A DNA stretch of 9,644 nt from Streptosporangiaceae bacterium (GTDB lineage Bacteria > Actinomycetota > Actinomycetes > Streptosporangiales > Streptosporangiaceae), in NCBI GenBank assembly GCA_030039095.1, contig JASHQP010000671.1, forward strand, positions 1-9,644. The letters are read 5' to 3'. The position numbers and the translations under genes were made by a program. The notes under the pieces are model-generated. The model ran no database searches. It saw only the letters and a program-made list of their open reading frames with translations, and was not told where the DNA came from. This document shows, in pieces, positions 5,513 to 9,644 of this stretch (the first letter of the stretch is position 1; each line of letters begins with the position of its first letter).

Positions 5513-7076
5513 TCGGGATCTCCTTGAACCGGCGGTCGACGTCCTCGCCGCGGTGCTTGCGGTACCAGCGCAGCGCGTAGAACCAGCCGAATCCAACGGC
5601 GATCAGGATGCCGTTGACGATCAGCGAGATGTGCGCGTTCGCGCCGAGTGCCTTGTCCACGGCCGTACGGTAGGCGATGAAGCCGATGAACGGGGCGGCC
5701 AGCACGCCGCAGATCGTCATCAGCGGGATCCCGGCGATCCTGATGTTGGCGGGCGAGCGCTCCATCGTCTGCTTGTGCGTGAACGGGAAGAACACGCCAG
5801 CGAGGCAGACGACCAGGAACGCGATCGCGAAGCCGAGGAACCCGGACAGGATCGCGACCAGCGTGGTGTACGTGAAGATGGCCAGCGCGATCTCGGCCAG
5901 CACGACCAGCGTGACGATCGCGAACACCGGCGTGTGCCTGCGCTCGGACACGTTCGCGAACGACCGCGGCGCCACCCCGTCAAGGCCCCACGCCAGCATC
6001 GCCCGCGACGAGTAGATGACGTTGCTGCCGAGCGCGAACGGGATGACGAACACCACCCAGAGGCTGATCAGGATCGTGAGGACCGGGTTGTTGCCGAGGA
6101 TCGACGCGAACACGTTGAGGAACGGCGGCACCGGCACCTTCGCGGACGCGGGCGCGGCGAGCAGGAAGCGGTCGCCGAACGCACCGCGGCCGAAGACCAT
6201 CAGCAGGATCATCAGCACGCCGGTGAAGATCATCGATCCGACGATGCCGATCAGCGGGCCGCGCCGCACGTTCTTGACCTCACCGCTGAACGACACCATG
6301 TTCACCGAGAACAGGATCGAGAACGCGGGCCAGACCATGAAGTTGAACGTCGCGACCAGGCCGAAGCCGGGGGCCGCCGCGGCCTTCGACACGGCGGCGT
6401 AGGCGCCCGAGCCGGCGATCGCGTTGAAGTTCGTGGCGAAGTGCAGCACCCCGGCGCTGCCGAGGATCAGCAGCACGAGCGTGAGCGCCACGCTGCCGAG
6501 CGCGAACAGCCCGGCCCAGCGCTGCAGCCGGAAGAACCCGCGCATGCCGCGGTAGACCATGAAGCCGATGAAGAGGATCATCAGCGAGCCCATGACGAAG
6601 ATCCCGTTGTGGCCCGAGAACCACGTCCCGGCGCTGGTCAGCCCCGAACTGTGCATCTGCAGGCCGAGCACGACGAACAGCGGCGCGAGCCCGTAGATGG
6701 CGAAGAACGCGCCGTTCAGGCCGAAGTAGAACGCGTACCAGAACGCCTGGATGAAGCTGATCACGAAGCCCACGGACGGGTGCACCACCCGGGACAGGAA
6801 CACGTACTCGCCGCCGGACCGCGGGTAGACGGAGGCGAACAGGGCGTAGACGACGCCGAGCAGCGAGCCGCCGACCACGACCAGCAGCGTGGCCAGTTCC
6901 ATGGACGACCCGGGGTAGCTGGGCCAGGCGGTCACGATGAACACCATGTAGGCGATCGTGATCGCCATGGCGCCGTAGTAGATGGTGTCGCTGGTCGACA
7001 CCTGGCGCACCAGCCCGGAGCTGGCGCGGGTGAAGACGCCGGGCACCTCGACGATGCGTGGCTCCGTCGAATCCAT
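5505..7076 (-). CDS. APC-superfamily amino acid/amine permease
   Basis: A 523-aa integral membrane transporter, typical length for the amino acid-polyamine-organocation superfamily, with about 12 hydrophobic segments between residues 30 and 505. Family hallmarks are PRSGGEYVFLSR (85-96) after the second segment, FSGEVKNVRRG (263-273) in the middle cytoplasmic loop, and SRAMLAWGLDGVAPRSF (357-373) before a later segment. These proteins import amino acids, amines or related zwitterions by proton symport or exchange. The ATG at 7076 follows GAGGAG with 7-nt spacing. The gene lies 34 nt after the phosphoesterase and overlaps the nucleotidyltransferase-like gene by 8 nt. In the operon it is the likely uptake step for the compound handled by the amidohydrolase and aminotransferase. 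The substrate cannot be read from the sequence. Confidence 0.9.
   Translation of the reverse strand: MDSTEPRIVEVPGVFTRASSGLVRQVSTSDTIYYGAMAITIAYMVFIVTAWPSYPGSSMELATLLVVVGGSLLGVVYALFASVYPRSGGEYVFLSRVVHPSVGFVISFIQAFWYAFYFGLNGAFFAIYGLAPLFVVLGLQMHSSGLTSAGTWFSGHNGIFVMGSLMILFIGFMVYRGMRGFFRLQRWAGLFALGSVALTLVLLILGSAGVLHFATNFNAIAGSGAYAAVSKAAAAPGFGLVATFNFMVWPAFSILFSVNMVSFSGEVKNVRRGPLIGIVGSMIFTGVLMILLMVFGRGAFGDRFLLAAPASAKVPVPPFLNVFASILGNNPVLTILISLWVVFVIPFALGSNVIYSSRAMLAWGLDGVAPRSFANVSERRHTPVFAIVTLVVLAEIALAIFTYTTLVAILSGFLGFAIAFLVVCLAGVFFPFTHKQTMERSPANIRIAGIPLMTICGVLAAPFIGFIAYRTAVDKALGANAHISLIVNGILIAVGFGWFYALRWYRKHRGEDVDRRFKEIPIE
5520..5525 (-). promoter_or_regulatory. Shine-Dalgarno AAGGAG that fixes a TTG start
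   Basis: AAGGAG on the minus strand ends 7 nt before the TTG at 5512-5510. It is the strongest ribosome site at this junction and lies within the last codons of the permease gene. The ATGA at 5508-5505 looks like a classic coupled start, but its frame is not the coding one. Confidence 0.7.
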
Positions 7077-7110
7077 CAGGGGGCTCCTCTCTGCCGCACC
7101 GGGCCGGCGC

Positions 7111-8070
7111 TCACCCGGATGTCAGCTGCATGTCTGTGACCCCGCGCCGGGAGTCCAGGTCGATCAGCACGCCGTCGAGCACGCCCTCGCCGTACTCGCT
7201 GCCCGGGTTCGCGACCCTGGTCCGGCCCAGCTTCCGCACGCCCCTGGACTCGTGGATGTGCCCGTGCAGCCCGAGCATGGGCTGGTAGTGCATGATCGCG
7301 TCGTGCACCGCCGTGCTGCCGACCGGGATCATGTGCGGCCCCGAGCCGGACATCACCATCCGCAGCTCGCTGTCCAGCTCGGGCGCGAAGTCCAGGCCGC
7401 TGCCGTGCGGCGGAACGTGCAGGTTGAAGATGGTCCGGTCGGGCCGCTCGACGGTGTCGGCGACTTTTGCGATCTTGGCGGCCAGCTCTGCTTCCGGAAT
7501 GTCGCGCGGGCAGTTCCACGGCGTCGGGTTGCCGTAGCCGATCCCCATGATCTGGAAGCCGTCGCCCAGGTCGAGCACCTTGCCGTCGGGGTTCTGGATC
7601 AGGCTGGACGCCTGCAGCAGCTCGTCGACCTCGTAGAAGTCGTCGTTCCCGGCGCTGACCAGGCACCGGATCCCGGCCGGGCCGAGCCGGTCCTCGGCCA
7701 TGTCCACCCAGTGCCGGACCCGCTCGAGGGCGAGCGCGCGGAACAGCTCGTCGATCTTCGGCTGGTCGCCCTCGTACTCCGCGTACTCCTCGTCCGTGGT
7801 CTCGAACGCGTACTGGCCGGTGTCGGCGATGTGCGCCTCGAGCTTGGCTAGCTCCTCGCGGGTCTTCAGCCGCCACTGCCGCCCGAGGAAGTTCTCCACG
7901 AACCAGTTGCCGTTGGCCTGGGCCCGGATCGGGACGATGAACTTGCCGGTGATGTCGCCGCCGACGATCACGGTGTCGGCCTTGTAGAACTTGGGCGCCG
8001 CGAGAAACTTCAGCCAGCAGCGCTCCGACGCGTGCACGTCGGAGACGAAGTAGATCCGGGTTCGTGCCAC
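7111..8070 (-). CDS. Calcineurin-like metallophosphoesterase
   Basis: A 319-aa binuclear-metal phosphoesterase. The five metal motifs are in order: SDVH (10-13, D11 and H13), GGD (37-39, D39), GNDD (141-144, N142), NLH (215-217, H217) and GHIH (269-272, H270 and H272). Two things are unusual. The third motif has Asp where the common form has GNH(E/D), although GNxD forms such as YfcE's GNCD exist. About 100 residues separate GGD from GNDD, including a charged, probably helical insert (about 60-130), so the active site may carry a cap. Substrate may be a phosphomonoester, phosphodiester or cyclic nucleotide. The start is GTG at 8070, bounded by an upstream stop at 8083-8085. Only a weak GGGCG precedes it, so leaderless or weak initiation is possible. 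It is the first gene of the operon. Confidence 0.88.
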   Translation of the reverse strand: MARTRIYFVSDVHASERCWLKFLAAPKFYKADTVIVGGDITGKFIVPIRAQANGNWFVENFLGRQWRLKTREELAKLEAHIADTGQYAFETTDEEYAEYEGDQPKIDELFRALALERVRHWVDMAEDRLGPAGIRCLVSAGNDDFYEVDELLQASSLIQNPDGKVLDLGDGFQIMGIGYGNPTPWNCPRDIPEAELAAKIAKVADTVERPDRTIFNLHVPPHGSGLDFAPELDSELRMVMSGSGPHMIPVGSTAVHDAIMHYQPMLGLHGHIHESRGVRKLGRTRVANPGSEYGEGVLDGVLIDLDSRRGVTDMQLTSG

Positions 8071-8212
8071 ACTAGCGCCCGATCAGTTGTTACGTATACT
8101 GAAACAGTTTGCACCGTATATCGGTACGCTAGCTGCGCATCCGATATCGGGTCAAGATTCCGACCAGGTTGTAACGTGCCGGAAACACGGCATAGTGGAA
8201 GGTCAACGGGGC
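8071..8212. promoter_or_regulatory. Divergent promoter region between phosphoesterase operon and IclR gene
   Basis: This 142-nt region is AT-richer than its flanks and should hold the promoters for both directions. The plus strand has TATACT (8095-8100) as a possible -10 for the regulator. The minus strand has TATACG (8098-8093), 22 nt before the phosphoesterase GTG, as a possible -10 for the operon. It also has ACTG-AAA-CAGT (8098-8108), two CGTATA direct repeats (8093-8098, 8115-8120) and two CAGTT repeats 21 nt apart (8084-8088, 8105-8109). No clear -35 boxes are seen. IclR regulators commonly bind such shared regions and autoregulate. Confidence 0.55.
8114..8150. promoter_or_regulatory. 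Paired palindromic boxes, candidate IclR operators
   Basis: CCGTATATCGG (8114-8124) and the perfect palindrome CCGATATCGG (8141-8150) share the half-site ATATCGG at a 26-nt offset. They lie just downstream of the TATACT box of the regulator and upstream of the operon promoter. Two similar dyads in a divergent IclR intergenic region are good operator candidates; binding is inferred. Confidence 0.45.
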
Positions 8213-8983
8213 ATGGCGGTCCGGACGTCGCAGGGGAACACGCTCAGCTCGCTCGACCGCGGGCTCGCCGCCTTGCACCTGATCGCCCGCCGCGGCGAGG
8301 TGCGGCTGGCCGAGCTAGCCAAGGAACTGGGCACGTCGCGGACCACGATCTTCCGTGTCCTCGAGACGCTGCGATCCCACGGGTTCGCCGAGCACGTGGC
8401 GGAGCGCCACACCTACCGGCTGGGCCCCAGCGCCCGCTCGCTGGCGGCGCTCGCCACGCAGTCGGCGATCACCCGCCTCGCCGAGCCGCCCATGGCCGAC
8501 CTGCGCAACGCGACCGGTGAGACCGTCAACCTGGTCGGTGTGCACGGCAGCCGGCTGGTTTACGAGGCCGTGCTCGAGGGTGGCTATGCGCTGCGCAGCT
8601 TGCCGTCGCTGGGCATGACCGTCGCCGCGCACTGCAGCGCCCTGGGCAAGGCCGTGCTCGCGGACTCGCCGGTGGCGCTGCGCGAAGTCCTGCTCGGGCC
8701 GGAGCCCTACCAGCGCTTCACCGAGAAGACCATCATCACCCGCCGGGACCTGGACGCGGAACTAGAGGCGACGAGGCGGCGAGGCTACGCGATCGACGAG
8801 GAAGAGATCGAGACCGGGCTCACGTGCGTGGCCGCGGCGATCGGCGGCACCGCCGGCCGGCCGGCCGGCGCGATCTCGATCTCCGGGCTCACCGGCCGCA
8901 TGCACCGGCTCGACCTGCCCGGACTCGGTGAGAGGCTGCACGCCTGCTGCGCGGCCATCGGAGCGGCGCTCCGGGAGACCTGA
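8213..8983 (+). CDS. IclR-family transcriptional regulator
   Basis: A 256-aa regulator of normal IclR length. An N-terminal winged helix (about 9-70) includes the recognition region LAELAKELGTSRTTIFRVLE (32-51) and the wing RHTYRLGPSA (65-74). The IclR effector-binding domain (about 80-250) shows AAHCSALGKAVLA (138-150), RGYAIDEEEIETGLTCVAAA (190-209) and GAISISGLTGRM (219-230). IclR proteins bind a small metabolite in the C-terminal domain and control catabolic operons, often divergent ones. The ATG at 8213 has GGAAGG (8197-8202) 10 nt upstream; GTG at 8195 is an in-frame alternative. The frame is open back to a TTG at 8087, but that part is intergenic in character. Position and orientation make the five-gene operon its likely target. 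Confidence 0.92.
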   Translation: MAVRTSQGNTLSSLDRGLAALHLIARRGEVRLAELAKELGTSRTTIFRVLETLRSHGFAEHVAERHTYRLGPSARSLAALATQSAITRLAEPPMADLRNATGETVNLVGVHGSRLVYEAVLEGGYALRSLPSLGMTVAAHCSALGKAVLADSPVALREVLLGPEPYQRFTEKTIITRRDLDAELEATRRRGYAIDEEEIETGLTCVAAAIGGTAGRPAGAISISGLTGRMHRLDLPGLGERLHACCAAIGAALRET

Positions 8984-9064
8984 CCGGCCTTGACCGCCAG
9001 GGCCGTGGCCGGGGTCTGGACCTACCCGGCCGGCCTCTACGCGAACGACGCGTTCTGGTCGTAG
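8984..9064 (+). pseudogene. In-frame coding-like tail after the IclR stop
   Basis: Directly after the IclR TGA the same frame continues for 26 codons to a TAG at 9062-9064, and every one of them ends in G or C, like the genes here. The peptide includes AVAGVWTYPAGLYANDAFWS, which I do not recognise. It could be a former C-terminal extension cut off by a nonsense change, a readthrough product (the stop context is TGA-C, known to be leaky), or a tiny separate ORF from TTG 8990 or GTG 9005. GACCGGCC (8982-8989) can pair with most of GGCCGGGGTC (9007-9016), so part of the stretch may also serve as a terminator between the convergent genes. Confidence 0.35.
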
Positions 9065-9072
9065 CCGGGCCG

Positions 9073-9644
9073 CTAGCTGGGCCCGCCGAGGCGGGCCTGC
9101 AGGCGGCGCATGCCGCGCAGCCACCGGTCCCGGTCACCGGCCCGGCGCTGCTCGTACGTGGCGACCTCGGGGTGCGGCAGGATCAGGAAGCGCTCGTCGC
9201 CGATGCCCTCGATGACGCACGCGGCGACGTCTTCCGCGGTCAGCACGCCGTCCACCGAGGCCTGCGGCGTGCCCAGGCCGGTCCGCTCCGGCGGCATCGC
9301 GCTGACCTCGCGGTGGCTCGTGGCGATCAGGTTCGTGCGCACCGCCTGCGGGCACAGGCACGAGACGCGCAGGCCCCGGTCCCCGTAGGTGATCGACAGC
9401 CACTCGGCGAGCCCGACCGCGGCGTGCTTGGTCACCGAGTACGGGGCCGAGCCGAGCTCGGTGAGCAGGCCCGCCGCCGACGCGGTGATGACCAGGTAGC
9501 CCTCGCCCCTGGCCAGCATGCCGGGCAGCAGCGCCCGGGCCGCGTAGACGTGCGCCTGCACGTTGATCGCCCAGATCCGCGACCACGCCTCGTCAGCGAC
9601 CTCGACGCCGCCGTCGACGATGATCCCGGCGTTGGAGCAGAACA
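9073..9644 (-). CDS. Short-chain dehydrogenase/reductase (SDR), 5' end outside window
   Basis: The C-terminal 189 residues of a classical NAD(P)-dependent SDR are visible; the N-terminal cofactor-binding TGxxxGxG is beyond the right edge. Counting from the first complete codon in the window, the NAG motif is at 4-6, the catalytic-site Asn at N27, the catalytic Ser at S55 in ITASAAG, and the YxxxK pair at Y68 and K72 in [19 protein letters not shown] follows, where classical SDRs have a PG motif. The last 30 or so residues are charged and arginine-rich. The frame stays open to the right edge, so the GTG at 9561 is internal. It converges on the IclR gene and is probably a separate transcription unit. 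Substrate unknown; a secondary alcohol or ketone is the usual class. Confidence 0.88.
   Translation of the reverse strand, partial: FCSNAGIIVDGGVEVADEAWSRIWAINVQAHVYAARALLPGMLARGEGYLVITASAAGLLTELGSAPYSVTKHAAVGLAEWLSITYGDRGLRVSCLCPQAVRTNLIATSHREVSAMPPERTGLGTPQASVDGVLTAEDVAACVIEGIGDERFLILPHPEVATYEQRRAGDRDRWLRGMRRLQARLGGPS

Noticed and set aside
5313..7139. Very long (608-codon) open frame on the plus strand
   Set aside because: It lies antisense to the permease, which has clear membrane segments and APC motifs. Its product is a low-complexity run of Arg, Asp, Glu, His and Gln, typical of a GC-rich antisense shadow.
8087..8212. 42-codon N-terminal extension of the IclR regulator from TTG 8087
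   Set aside because: The codons do not show the usual G/C third-position bias, the stretch contains the promoter and operator-like elements, and the ATG at 8213 gives the normal IclR length.

Overview
This is high-GC DNA (roughly 70% G+C by eye, with nearly all codons ending in G or C in the real genes). GTG and TTG starts are common and translation is coupled tightly. This fits an actinomycete-type actinobacterium. The window holds nine protein-coding genes, two of them cut by the window edges. I see no rRNA, tRNA, CRISPR array or insertion sequence.

Left part (1-2668): a family 2 glycosyltransferase enters from the left edge and ends inside a 12-bp perfect hairpin at its stop codon. It converges on a MarR-family repressor (minus strand). 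The repressor is divergent from a nine-segment DMT/NIPA-like membrane transporter (plus strand). The region between these two carries a small palindrome over a TATGAT-like -10 element, so a MarR regulator controlling its divergent transporter is the natural reading.

Central part (2703-8070, minus strand): five closely spaced genes form what looks like one operon. In transcription order they are a calcineurin-like metallophosphoesterase, an APC-superfamily amino-acid/amine permease, a predicted nucleotidyltransferase-fold protein (AbiEii-like, unusual in such a setting), a creatininase-family metal amidohydrolase and a class I PLP aminotransferase of the kynurenine/glutamine-transaminase type. 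Gaps are 34 nt, an 8-nt overlap, 7 nt and an 11-nt overlap. Upstream, an IclR-family regulator (8213-8983, plus strand) is divergent from the operon across a 142-nt region rich in palindromes. My inference is a regulated uptake-and-breakdown module. The permease would import a nitrogenous compound, the creatininase-like enzyme open a cyclic or linear amide, and the aminotransferase convert the released amino acid to an oxoacid. The roles of the nucleotidyltransferase-like and phosphoesterase proteins are unexplained, and they are what make the cluster worth following up. The substrate cannot be read from the sequence.

Right edge (8984-9644): downstream of the IclR stop the same reading frame runs on for 26 codons, all ending in G or C. 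It looks like a lost or readthrough C-terminal extension. A short-chain dehydrogenase/reductase gene (minus strand) then runs off the right edge.
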